Part shown: positions 49,390 through 59,627 of the stretch, piece after piece
How positions within the stretch are numbered: position 1 is the stretch's first letter
How the letters are laid out: each line of letters opens with the position of its first letter
Assembly (NCBI GenBank): GCA_029961685.1
Contig: JARWKL010000005.1
Coordinates: forward strand, 45,458,211-45,522,210
Direction of reading: 5' to 3'
DNA length: 64,000 nt
Origin: Aristolochia californica
Taxonomy: Eukaryota > Streptophyta > Magnoliopsida > Piperales > Aristolochiaceae
The notes under the pieces: model-generated
What the model was told of the DNA's origin: nothing
Database searches by the model: none
The model's input: the letters and a program-made list of their open reading frames with translations, nothing else
Made by a program: the position numbers and the translations under genes

Positions 49390-51712
49390 TATGATAATGG
49401 GTAGCATATAGCCGGTGGTCGAGCACTCTTTATCTTCCGGTCGAGCTTGATTTAAATATTTTGAGTCGAACTTCGAGCTGAGCCTTGTCTCGAGCCTAAA
49501 ATTGTTATCGAGCTCGAGCCCAACGAGTTCGAGCCGAGCTCGCGCCTCAACATACATTTAAAACTTTTTAAAAAATATATATCGAATAAAATATATATAA
49601 AATTATGCATACATTTTACATAAAATTAGGCATAACTTATATATATAATATGTGTATAAGATTGGACATAACCTCTACTTAAAATTGAGCATAATCTATA
49701 TATATAATACTTATATAAAATTCGGCATGACCTCTACTTAAAATTGGGCATAATCAATATACATAATACTTGCAAACACTCCATAAAATTGTCTATACAT
49801 TCCATAAACACTTCATGAAATTGTTTATACACTCCATAAAATAATCTAAATACTCCATACACTGCATAACATTATAAATAAACTCCATACAATAATCAAA
49901 CACAACAAAATTAAATAAAATATCACTATCAATTTACAATCACCCAAATAAAAACTATAAATTCTTTAAATAAAATATTATTACTATTACAGACTTACTA
50001 GAAAATTACAAGAAATATTTTAAATTTTTCTTAGGAAAGTTAAATGGAGCTCTTATTGCCTTTTCTAAGGAAATAAATAAAAATAAATAATTAATCTAAC
50101 ATATTATTATACTTATCGATAAATTTTAATCACATAAAATGTCAAACACAAAATTGCTATGAAAATTGCCTCACCCATCTTGGCAAGAAAATCTTACTTG
50201 GAAAATTATATGATTTTTTAAAAAGAATTTATAATTAGAAAAATATTTTGAAAAAAATATGAGGCACTAATGGTCCCTATATTTCTATTAAAAACGTCTT
50301 TTCAACATTTATTGAAAAAACCACTAATAGTTTCTAGAAACGTATTTCTACTAAAATATCTTTTCAATTTATTTAAGAGCCATGAAGAAGGGACAAAAAG
50401 TTTTTTTTTCCTTGTTTATAATCTCGCACGTAGGGGTGGCTTTGAATAAATTATATATAAAATTATGCATACATTTTTAAAAAATATAATGATAGGGTAG
50501 GTTCAGGATTGAATTTCAATAATGGATTAAAATGCACCAATATTAATATTTTTTACTCCAATTGTTGTCTAGCTTATTTTGTAATTTTTGAATCTGGCCA
50601 TAATTTATTATGGCCTCCTTAGTGCCCCTAGATAAAAATTTATATTCTAGGAAAAACTAAAAATATTTTTCCTATGATACATATTCCCAAAAAAACCTTT
50701 AAATAAAATCTTATTACTATTAGTGACTTATTAGAAAATTACAGGAAATATTTTAAAATTTTTTTAGGAAAGTTAAATGGACATTTATTGTCTCTTCTAG
50801 GGAAATAAATAAAAATTAATAATCAATCTAATATATTATTATACTTATCGATAAATTTTTAATTAAATAAAATATCAAACACAAAATTGCAATGAAAATT
50901 GCTTCATGCTAAAAGTATTACAGCATCAACTGTTAAATACTTATTCAAAAATTTTTTATACAGTTTTCTACCCCATCTTGGTACGAAAAATCTTACTTAG
51001 AAAATTATATGATTTTTAATAAAAAAATTCAGTTAGAAAAATGTTTAAAAAAACATGACACACTAATCGTTTATAGAAAATTATTTCTATAAAATTTATT
51101 TTTAATTTTTTCCAGAGGAAAAAGTTATTTTTTTTATATTTTATGATCTCACATGTGCGAAATCGCACGTGCGAGATCATCTTCTCGCGAGGAAGGGGGA
51201 GATTATTTCTCCCCTGTTCTGGTTTTCCGCCGAGACTACGTGGAGGAAAGGGGGTTACGGCGCCGGGGAGGACCTATCATCGGGGATGACGGCCACGACG
51301 GAAGCAGCAACAATGGAAACAGAGGCGACACCGAGGAGAGGAAGAAATCGAACAGACGGCAATAGAGGCGGCCGGCAAGCAACTGCGACGGTGGTATAGA
51401 CGCTGGCAACAACTACGACGGCGGTAGAGGCGGCGACAACGACTGATGGGAGGGGTCGGCGGTGACGAGGGGGGGGGGGGAATTTCCTCGCTCTTGCTCC
51501 CGGTCCCGGTCCCTCGCTCGCTCGCAATCTTGTTACTGATTCATACCGATCTGACTCATTTCGAGCCGGCTCGCGAGCCGACGAACTGAACCTAGCTTCG
51601 GTCGAGCTCGGCTCGTTAAGGTAAACGAGCTCGAGTTCGATAAATGACGAATCAAACCAAACCAATACCGAGCCGGCTCGCGAACCGGCTCGGTTCGAAG
51701 CCACCCCTAGAG
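49390..51712. mobile_element. Composite AT-rich repeat with hAT-like ends
   Basis: Three observations support a mobile or repeat-derived block. First, 50431 begins TAGGGGTGGCTTTGAA and 51694-51709 ends in the inverted match TTCGAAGCCACCCCTA (one mismatch), a terminal pattern like plant hAT elements. Second, both flanks of the block (49435-49555 and 51560-51700) are full of GAGCTCG/CGAGCC words, like subterminal transposase-binding repeats. Third, about 440 bp at 49965-50430 recur at 50690-51160. No matching 8-bp duplication was found around 50431/51709 and no transposase is visible. A GC-rich part (51180-51520) is of unknown origin. Confidence 0.5.
49965..51160. repeat. Direct duplication inside the AT-rich block
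   Basis: Segments 49965-50430 and 50690-51160 share ordered blocks such as GGAAAGTTAAATGGA, TTATTATACTTATCGATAAA and TCAAACACAAAATTGC. The second copy has a roughly 60-bp extra piece near 50910-50970. A hairpin of 16-base imperfect arms (GATCTCACATGTGCGA...) closes the second copy at about 51147-51180. Confidence 0.75.
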
Positions 51713-51904
51713 TGACGGCCATGAAAACCAGCTCCCGCTCCCAGCCCTCCGAATTAAATTATTGCCGAGTTGTCAAAGGAGTCAGCTATGGTCCATTGTC
51801 CTCTATTGTTATAGAGGACAATGGACCATAGCTGACTCCTTTGACAACTCGGCAATAATTTAATTCGGAGGGCTGGGAGCGGGAGCTGGTTTTCATGGCC
51901 GTCA
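51713..51904. repeat. Perfect palindrome, 94-bp arms with 4-bp spacer
   Basis: Arms 51713-51806 and 51811-51904 are exact reverse complements; the spacer is TGTT. The right arm is the normal beginning of duplicated segment copy B, matching copy A near 49003-49090. The left arm is an inverted extra copy. Its outer edge lies 3 bp after the CCACCCCTA end of the neighbouring transposon-like block. A transcript would fold into a perfect 94-bp hairpin. Confidence 0.97.
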
Positions 51905-52180
51905 GCATTATATGTGCTCCGTCGTCCATGCAGACACGACTTTATTTCAGAAACACTGTGAAAGTTCAAAAGTTCCAGATCAAATCAGAAACCGTGACTG
52001 CGGCTACCAGGCCCATATGCTCCGTCTCTTCTAATCTCCGCTTTTCTTCTATAACATTTACAAAATCTTTAAACAGTGAAGAAAAAGTTAGATTATGTCG
52101 ATTATGCTAATTATTGCCCGACTTTGGCATCTGACGTAGACATGGTCGCCGTCCAATCGTCCATTCATCACCCCAATTCA
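51819..52180. repeat. Duplicated segment, copy B
   Basis: Same orientation as copy A (49003-49380). Its first 86 bp also form the right arm of the palindrome, and its right side is followed within 70 bp by the Copia element at 52250. Confidence 0.85.
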
Positions 52181-52249
52181 GTCAAGTACTTGATCTTCCC
52201 TCCTTGTGATGGAAAAGCAGAATTAGAAACTCTGCTTATCAGTCGTCTG

Positions 52250-52431
52250 TGTTAAGATTTACTCAAAGATTTCTTCCCTTAAGGAGAAATCATGTAATAT
52301 TTTGTAAATCCGGTGATTGGGGTAATCCCGTTAATCACTCAAATTCTTCCATGTATATTTTGTAAAACGGCTATTTAAGCCGATGATGTGAATGAGAAAT
52401 TAAGATTGAAAGCGAAGTATTATTTTTGAGT
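52250..52431 (+). repeat. 5' LTR of the full-length Copia element
   Basis: 182 bp. It differs from the 3' LTR at six positions, all transitions (about 97% identity). It starts TGTTAAG but ends TTTTTGAGT instead of the usual CA. Confidence 0.93.
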
Positions 52432-52443
52432 TGGTATCAGAGC
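52432..52443 (+). other. Primer binding site of the Copia element
   Basis: TGGTATCAGAGC, complementary to the 3' end of plant initiator methionine tRNA, immediately follows the 5' LTR. Confidence 0.95.
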
Positions 52444-52452
52444 GGGAGAATC

Positions 52453-52710
52453 ATCTCCTTCTCCGTCTCATCGCCGAAGAGCAGAGCGAAAGCTCTGTTC
52501 CGTAATCTCAGTCGATGGACTCTGTTTCGCAGCGAAACAGAGCTTTACGCCGACGACCGTAGCCGAGCCACTGCTCGGTCTTCTCCTTCTCCTTCTCATC
52601 GCCGAAGAGCAGAGCGAAAGCTCTGTTCCGTAATCTCAGTCGACGGACTCTGTTTCGAAGCGAAACAGAGCTTTACGCCGCCGCCGATCGTAGCCGAGCC
52701 AGTGCTCGGC
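52453..52710 (+). repeat. Two-copy tandem repeat in the Copia leader, 128-bp unit
   Basis: The block beginning CATCGCCGAAGAGCAGAGCG occurs at about 52469 and again 128 bp later. Each unit contains an inverted repeat (AAAGCTCTGTT ... AACAGAGCTTT variants), so each copy could fold as an RNA stem. Confidence 0.9.
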
Positions 52711-52800
52711 CTTCCGTAACAAAGCTTCGCCGACCGACGAAGAAGAAAAAAACAAAACAAGAAGAGACTCACCGGCGCCAGTCCAGCGTGCGTCTCGACG

Positions 52801-52957
52801 AAGCCTTCCCGAGTGTCGTCAGCCCAATCGACGCCGGAAGGGGAAGAGACGCTCGACGAAGCCTTCCCGAGTGCCGTAAGCCCAATTGACGCCGGAAGGG
52901 GAAGAGACGCTCGACGAAGCCCTCCCGACGCCGGAAGGGGAAGAGACGCTCGACGAA
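52801..52957 (+). repeat. Tandem repeat in the Copia leader, 58-bp unit, 2.7 copies
   Basis: Units 52801-52858 and 52859-52916 both run from AAGCCTTCCCGAGTG to GACGCTCGACG. A third copy (52917-52957) has an internal deletion. Confidence 0.9.
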
Positions 52958-53170
52958 GGAGAGGTACAGTAAAATTTCATTTTTTGTTCGTTTTAAACTT
53001 AGGTCCGGGTTAGTTATTTGCCGAGCGACCCGGTCTGTCCGAGACCAAAATCAACCCAGCGAAATAATGTGAATCGGACCAGACCAAATCGGACCGGACC
53101 AATTTTTTACCGAATCAGTCTACGGATCGGACCAATATTTTTTGGTGTCCCCGCCGATCTTCTTTTCATC

Positions 53171-56100
53171 ATGTCGAAGGAATCAACACCGATTATTCAT
53201 GTGCAATCCGAAAACTCTGGTTTTACAACCAGCGTCACTCTTACCAAAGTCAACTATGATGTATGGTCCCAGATCATGGAGAAGCAAATTGCAGGACGAG
53301 AAAAACTCGAATATATTATGGGAAAAACACCATTCCCACAAGAAACGGATGCCTCTTATGCGAAATGGTATGCTGAAAATCAAAAAGTCAAGGGGTGGTT
53401 GTTAACTTCTATGTCACCAGATATTATGAAGCGCTATATTCGGCTGCGTACCGCACGCGAAATATGGAAGGCTCTGGAAAAAGCTTTCTATGATGGGTCA
53501 GATGAATCACAATTATTTTCATTGAATCAGAGAGCTTTCTCCACCAAACAGACTGGTCGCCCTTTATCAACGTATTATGGTGATCTTGTAGAAATTTTTC
53601 AAGAACTTGATCATCGTGACAGGACTATAATGAAAGATCCCGATGATGTGATTGCTTATAGAAAATCCGTTGAAAGACTGCGTGTTCATATTTTCTTAAA
53701 CGGATTGGATGCAGAATTCGAACAAGTCCGTGGCGAAATTCTCAGAAAAGACCCGATATTGGATCTTGAAGAAGCCTATGCTTATGTACGTCGTGACTTT
53801 GTTCGTAGAACCACTTTAAATAGTGAAGTTGATCGTGTTGAGACATCTGCAATGGTAGCACGTCGAGCTAAGCCTAAAACCGCTCGACCATCTGGTCCTA
53901 ACAGTGATCAAAATCGAACATCAGGATCTCAGAATCGTAGCTATGAGGTTGGAACAACCAAACCAGAGCGCATTTGTACTCACTGTGGTGAGACTGGGCA
54001 TATAAAGTCACGATGTTATGAACTTATCGGGTATCCAGAATGGTGAGATCCTACAAAAGCGCCTCGCAAACGAAACTTCAAATCAAATAATCATGCTTCC
54101 GTTGTAGTAGCAGAACCTTCCACCTCTCACACAACTGATGATGCATCAGTCTTAATCGCTACATCTGGTAAGGTTCTTAATACTTCCGCTCCTAGTAGAA
54201 ATAGTGAATGGATAATTGATTCTGGTGCTACTGATCATATGACCTTTGACAATCATCATGTTAAAAATATGAAACCATATGAACAACATATCGTATCTAC
54301 AGCAAATGGTACTCCCTCTCACGTTATTGGAGAAGGTTTTATCACTCTCACTGAAAATCTGAGCCTTGATTCTGTATTAGTTGTTCCAACCCTTAATCAT
54401 AATCTATTATCAGTTGCTCAAATAACTCGTACTCTGCATTGTATTGTGGTTTTTTGGCCTAACCTTTGTGTTTTTAAGGACATTCGAACTCAGAAGACAA
54501 TTGGGTATGGTACTAGAAGGGGGAAACTCTATTACCTTGATCTGCAGCCAGAAAGTTTTTATCAGTTAGCCCAAGCGTTCTCCATGAAGAAAAAATCAGC
54601 AGATTCTGATATTTGGTTATGGCATAAACGGTTGGGTCATTCATCCTTTGGTTATTTAAAGAAATTGTTTCCTACACTTTTTGAAAAAATATCTATTTCA
54701 GATTTTAAGTGTGATATATGTGAATTGGCGAAAAGCCACCGTGTTCCATTCCCAATAAGCATGAATAGGAGTCCAGTACCTTTTATGATTATTCATTCTG
54801 ATGTGTGGGGTCCAGCAAATATAGCCTCCCTTAGTGGTAAAAGGTGGTTTGTTTCTTTTATTGATGATCACTCTCGTATGACTTGGATTTGTTTAATGAA
54901 GTCAAAAAGTGAAGTTAGTTCGTTGTTCAAACAATTTCACAAAATGATAGTCACCCAGTATCATTCTACAATACGAACTCTTCGAAGTGACAATGGGGGA
55001 GAATTTGTGAATCAAAGTTTCAAAGAATATCTAGATGATCATGGTATTACTCATCAAACTACTTGTCCGTACACCCCTCAACAAAATGGAGTTGCAGAGT
55101 GAAAGAACCGCCACCTTCTTGAGGTTGTTCGTGCTTCCTTGTTTGAAGCTCATATGTCGACAAGTTACTGGGGTGAAGTCATCACAACTGCAGCTTACCT
55201 TATCAATCGAATACCCTCGAGTGTGTTACAATTTCAGACTCCCTTGAGTGTTCTTCATAAAACCATAAGTTCACCTGATGTGCCGAATCTACCACCAAAA
55301 GTTTTTGGGTGTGTAGCCTTTGTTCACCTCCATAAGTCATTGAGACATAAATTGGAACCCCGAGCTCTCAAGTGTGTTTTTGTTGGTTATGCTCAACATC
55401 AGAAAGGTTATCGTTGTTATCATCCTCCATCTCACAAATTGTATGTCACTCTTGATGTGGTATTTCACGAAGAACACATGTATTATTCTACTCCCGAGTC
55501 TTCAATACAAGGGGAGAATAGGATTGAATTGAAGACCCTTTATCATCATTTGGATATTGTGGATACTACAAGTGGTCAATATTCCGATTACAACTGTGGA
55601 CATCAAAATGATTCACAGGATGGAAAAAGACAAGACCTGATGGAAGTGATGCAACCAGAGTCTCAGCCGCCATCTTCCCCCCTTCATAATATACAAATGG
55701 ATCAATTGCCTTCTGAGTCCAAGTCCATGTCTGAACCTCAGGTAAGTTACGAAACTCAACTAAGAGTGCTACCTCATCGAACCATAAGAGGAAAACCTAG
55801 AGTCAATTATGAACCTCTTCTCACCTCTAAATCTCAGTATCCCATGCATAATTTTGTGTCTTATCATAGATTGTCAAAGGCAAATGAGGTATTTGTGAAT
55901 CAATTATCTGCTATATCTATTCCTAATAGTGTGCAGGAAGCCTTGAAAGATTCTAAATGGAAAGAAGCTATGCATGAAGAAATGAGGTCTCTTCAGAAGA
56001 ATTCAACATGGGAAGTGGTTGACCTACCTGTAGGAAAGAAACCAGTTGGATGCAGGTGGGTATTTACCATTAAATATAAAGCCAATGGCACCATTGAAAG

Positions 56101-57458
56101 GTTCAAAGCAAGGCTTGTCGCCAAAGGATATACTCAAACCTACGGGATCGATTATATGGAGACATTCGCACCAGTGGCCAAAATCAACACCGTTCGGATT
56201 CTACTATCTCTGGCTGTGAATCTTGATTGGCCCTTATATCAGTTTGATGTAAAAAATGCATTTTTACACGGAGATCTCCAATAAGAAGTATATATGGAAT
56301 TACCTCCTGGATGCATTATGCAAAACAAAGGAGGCCAACAAGTATGTAAACTGAGGAAATCCCTATATGGTTTGAAGCAGTCCCCGAGGGCGTGGTTTGG
56401 AAGGTTCACAAATTTTTTGAAATCTATTGGATACAAGCAAAGCAACTCAGATCATACTCTCTTCCTAAAATATAACAAGGAGGCCATCACAGCTCTTATT
56501 GTATATGTTGATGATATGATAGTAACTGGGAATGATCCAGAAGAAAAGAAATCATTGCAAAATCGTCTTGCTAGAGAATTTGAAATGAAGGATCTTGGCT
56601 ACTTAAAATATTTTCTTGGCATTGAAGTGTCCAGATCCAAGGAAGGAATTTTTCTATCTCAACGAAAATATGCTTTGGATTTATTGAAGGAAACTGGTAT
56701 GACAGCATGTAGTCCAGTCAGTACTCCTATGGAAGAAAATTTGAAACTTGGAATACATTCAGATCAAGTTCCTGCTAACAAGGAGCGTTATCAGAGACTA
56801 GTTGGGAGGTTAATGTATCTTGCACATACCCGACCAGACTTAGCTTATGTACTAAGTGTGGTTAGTCAATTTATGCACTCTCCAAGTAAAGAACATATGC
56901 ATGCCGTCAACCGTATCCTACGCTACTTGAAATCATCTCCAGGGAAAGGAATTTTATGTAAAAAGGGAGGTGACTTGAAAATTGAAGGTTATACCGATGC
57001 CGATTGGGCTGGGTCAATAGAAGATCGACGATCTACCTCTGGATACTTTACATTTGTAGGTGGAAATTTGGTCACTTGGAGAAGTAAGAAACAAGAGGTG
57101 GTGGCTAGATCTTCAGTTGAAGCCGAATACAGGGGAATGGCCAAGGCAATATGTGAATTATTATGGATCAAAAATCTAATACAAGAACTACATATTGAGC
57201 AGACAAGTCCTATGAAATTATATTGTGACAATAAGGCCGCATGTGATATTGCCCACAACAGTCCAGCATGATAGAACTAAACATGTTGAAGTTGATAGAC
57301 ACTTTATTAAAGAAAAGTTAGAAGCAAGAATCATTGAAGTCCTTCATGTTCGATCTGAGGATCAGCTTGCCGATGTGCTAACTAAGGCAGTGTCTTACCG
57401 AGCTTTTAACAAATGTTTTGACAAGTTAGGCATAAGTGATATATATGCACCAACTTGA
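53171..57458 (+). pseudogene. Copia gag-pol polyprotein, interrupted
   Basis: Starts at the ATG at 53171. Gag (to about 54030) ends with a CCHC zinc knuckle (CTHCGETGHIKSRC). Protease has IIDSGATDHM near 54220. Integrase has the HHCC region around 54620-54740 and the DDE core (HSDVWGP, RSDNGGEF, then the Glu in TPQQNGVAE). Reverse transcriptase has YVDDM near 56506, and RNase H has YTDADWAG and VEAEYRGMA. The frame is broken by stops at 54044-54046, 55100-55102 and 56282-56284 and by a small frameshift near 57250-57262, after which it runs open to 57458. All domains are otherwise present, so it is a recently disabled copy that could only move with help in trans. Confidence 0.93.
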
Positions 57459-57465
57459 GGGGGAG

Positions 57466-57647
57466 TGTTAAGATTTACTCAAAGATTTCTTCCCTTAAGG
57501 AGAAATCATGTAATATTCTGTAAATCCGGTGATTGGGGTAATCCCGTTAATCACTCAAATTCTTCCATGTATATTTTGTAAAACGGCTATTTAAACCGAT
57601 GATGTGAATAAGAAATTAAGATCGAGAGCAAAGTATTATTTTTGAGT
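57466..57647 (+). repeat. 3' LTR of the full-length Copia element
   Basis: 182 bp, same length as the 5' LTR with no indels. It follows a purine tract and ends GAGT. Confidence 0.93.
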
Positions 57648-58185
57648 GTATGCTCCAAGGAGGAGAGGGAGCGTGGCACGGCGTGCCCCATGAATTTTGA
57701 CGGTCTTAAATTGGATACTGAAGCGACAGACATCCACCGTTTTGTCCTTCCAGAAAACCACTTTTCTTTACAGAGATTAGGGATCGGTAGAAGCGCTTTT
57801 CCTCTTAGACTTAATTATTTGTTTCCTTCTTCCAATTTCTTTCAGAGAGGATCGCATGTTTCCTTGACTTGGCTTTGCTGTTGGCTAACAATGACCATGG
57901 AGATTAGAGAAGAAGTCAGTACTCAGTAGCGGCCTTTTTACAAGTGGCGCTGAAGCTATTCGTAGCATTCTACGGCCTGGCGCTTGCAATGGACCAGCTC
58001 GAGGGATCAATCGTTCTCTATGGACCATACGAGGAGTGTGAGCCCTAGGGGTCAATCGTTCTCTATGGACCATCCGAGTATGAATGGTACTCAACGAGTT
58101 GTCTCAGTCTACCAGCATGGCCAAATCCACGACCCACTTTTTTTTTTTACGTATTTGAAAAAAGGGATATGAGATAAACAGAAAC

Positions 58186-58290
58186 CTGAGACACAGGCAC
58201 TGTAGGAAACTTTGAATATGGGTTCATGGACCCAGTCACCCAATCCCCATATGCTTGATTTGTACCACTGAAACATCGACGACCATATCT
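58186..58290 (-). CDS. Possible internal exon of an unrecognised gene
   Basis: Exactly 35 codons, phase 0 at both sides, bounded by TTTTAG and CAG/GTTTCT: begins RYGRRCFSGTNQAYGDWV and ends KFPTVPVSQ. Amino-acid use looks like real protein, yet no family comes to mind. It cannot continue directly from 58602-58680, which ends in a stop. Confidence 0.25.
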
Positions 58291-58601
58291 CTAAAAGCAA
58301 ATTACGATGCATCGTGCAATTCATGACAGGGACCGAACACGAAAGGTGTTTGCGAGAGATTTAGACATCTCTTGTTAGTGAAGCGGCTGCTAATGGTAAT
58401 CACATCTTCCTTCTTCAGGTCCCCCATTTTCCACCTCTCAATTCGAAGCATTCAGTGTTGCCGACAAGAGAGAGCAAAAGAGAAGCCATACCCGTCCAAA
58501 ACAGACGGATCACTAAGACGGCTGCAATGAACAATTTTCTGTTCTAATAGCTGCTATTTTGCCAAGATGTATCACATGACTAAATCTACCTCTGTTTGTC
58601 T

Positions 58602-58680
58602 TCATAAGGGGGCCACAACATCTTCCATAGGGTTTGCAAGCAGCAAAAGGACAATTTCAAAGACATGATCTGTTAGCTCC
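58602..58680 (-). CDS. Possible terminal exon of an unrecognised gene
   Basis: After an acceptor-like TTACAG, the frame reads ELTDHVFEIVLLLLANPMED and ends VVAPL plus a TGA. The hydrophobic pattern and Asp-Glu spacing look protein-like, but I cannot name a family. No matching upstream exon was found before the TRS130 stop at 59628. It may be a relic or a chance open frame. Confidence 0.25.
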
Positions 58681-59627
58681 CTGTAACATTCCCAAAAGCA
58701 TCACAGATCACATGAAGATAATAAAATTCTGATCTTGGATCCATCCAACACCATGACTTGGAGACAAGCCTTGCTTATCACTATTTATCAGGATCCCACT
58801 TGACTGTTTCCAGTCTTCGTCCCATGCCCTTGATTATATATGAATTATCATTGCACTGCCCAGCAAGCTTCAATTCGGACAACATAACTTTAGATATGTA
58901 ATCAGAACTATGGCTACGGCCTGTCTTCATCTACCACGTGAACCAATGCTCTTCCCTCTATTCAAGTGCTTTAAAGTGTTCCTGAAGGACAAGTCAGGTT
59001 TAAAGATCCTTACAAATCACCACCACAGAAATTCACATCTAAGAATCAAATACTACCTATTCCTCTTAGGTAATAGCTACAAAAAAGTGTTTTAAGATAC
59101 CTCGTGTGAAAGAATATTTGTCAATCAGTACATTCCAGATAATGAATAATACATTAGGTAAAAACATAAGAAACGTTTGTTCAAACATTTGTTCAAATAT
59201 AACCCTCTACTTCTTCAACTTGGCATTTATGTATTAGCAAGAAGGTTGGTTGATTGATTAACATTTCTTTCATGCCTTGACAATATGGTTGAAAAAGACC
59301 CAAAATAGTAATTCAGCTTGACACTTTGTAGAGCAACTCTCCATCTTTCATGCGTGCATTCTTCAGTGACCACCCTAGTCCAGTTACATTAGTGTGCATC
59401 AAAATTCTTGGACATAATTCTTGAGTTACTCAACTTAGTAATCCAAAGGGACCAAGTAATACCGGGTCCAGGGGAAGCAGATGTGACACCCAAGACAGCT
59501 TACAAAATGTGAAAAGCAGACCACCTAAAATAACATATATATAAGATTATCATGGAGAAAATTAATCCATTAAGATTTGGATGTGATCTCATTGCATTTA
59601 TGCATCTGTAGGGTGGGCTCACCTGTA

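Larger units (their letters stand above)
52250..57647 (+). mobile_element. Full-length Copia LTR retrotransposon with disabled polyprotein
   Basis: 5398 bp with two 182-bp LTRs, a primer site TGGTATCAGAGC (52432-52443, complementary to initiator methionine tRNA) directly after the 5' LTR, and a purine tract TTGAGGGGGAG before the 3' LTR. The flanking 5-mers GTCTG (52245-52249) and GTATG (57648-57652) differ at one base and are the likely target duplication. The leader 52444-53170 carries two tandem arrays. The coding part has the Copia order Gag, protease, integrase, reverse transcriptase, RNase H. It sits in an intergenic region next to a palindrome and copy B. Confidence 0.95.
57653..59627. 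other. Region after the Copia element, with two exon-like fragments
   Basis: No whole gene recognised. A short duplicated phrase (CAATCGTTCTCTATGGACCAT) occurs at about 58007 and 58051. Two minus-strand stretches look exon-like (58186-58290 and 58602-58680). The right end holds the 3' UTR of the TRS130 gene. Confidence 0.4.

Noticed and set aside
50431..51709. Calling this a complete hAT transposon
   Set aside because: The ends match, but the flanking 8-mers (CTCGCACG and GAGTGACG) are not duplicates and no transposase is present, so only hAT-like ends are claimed.
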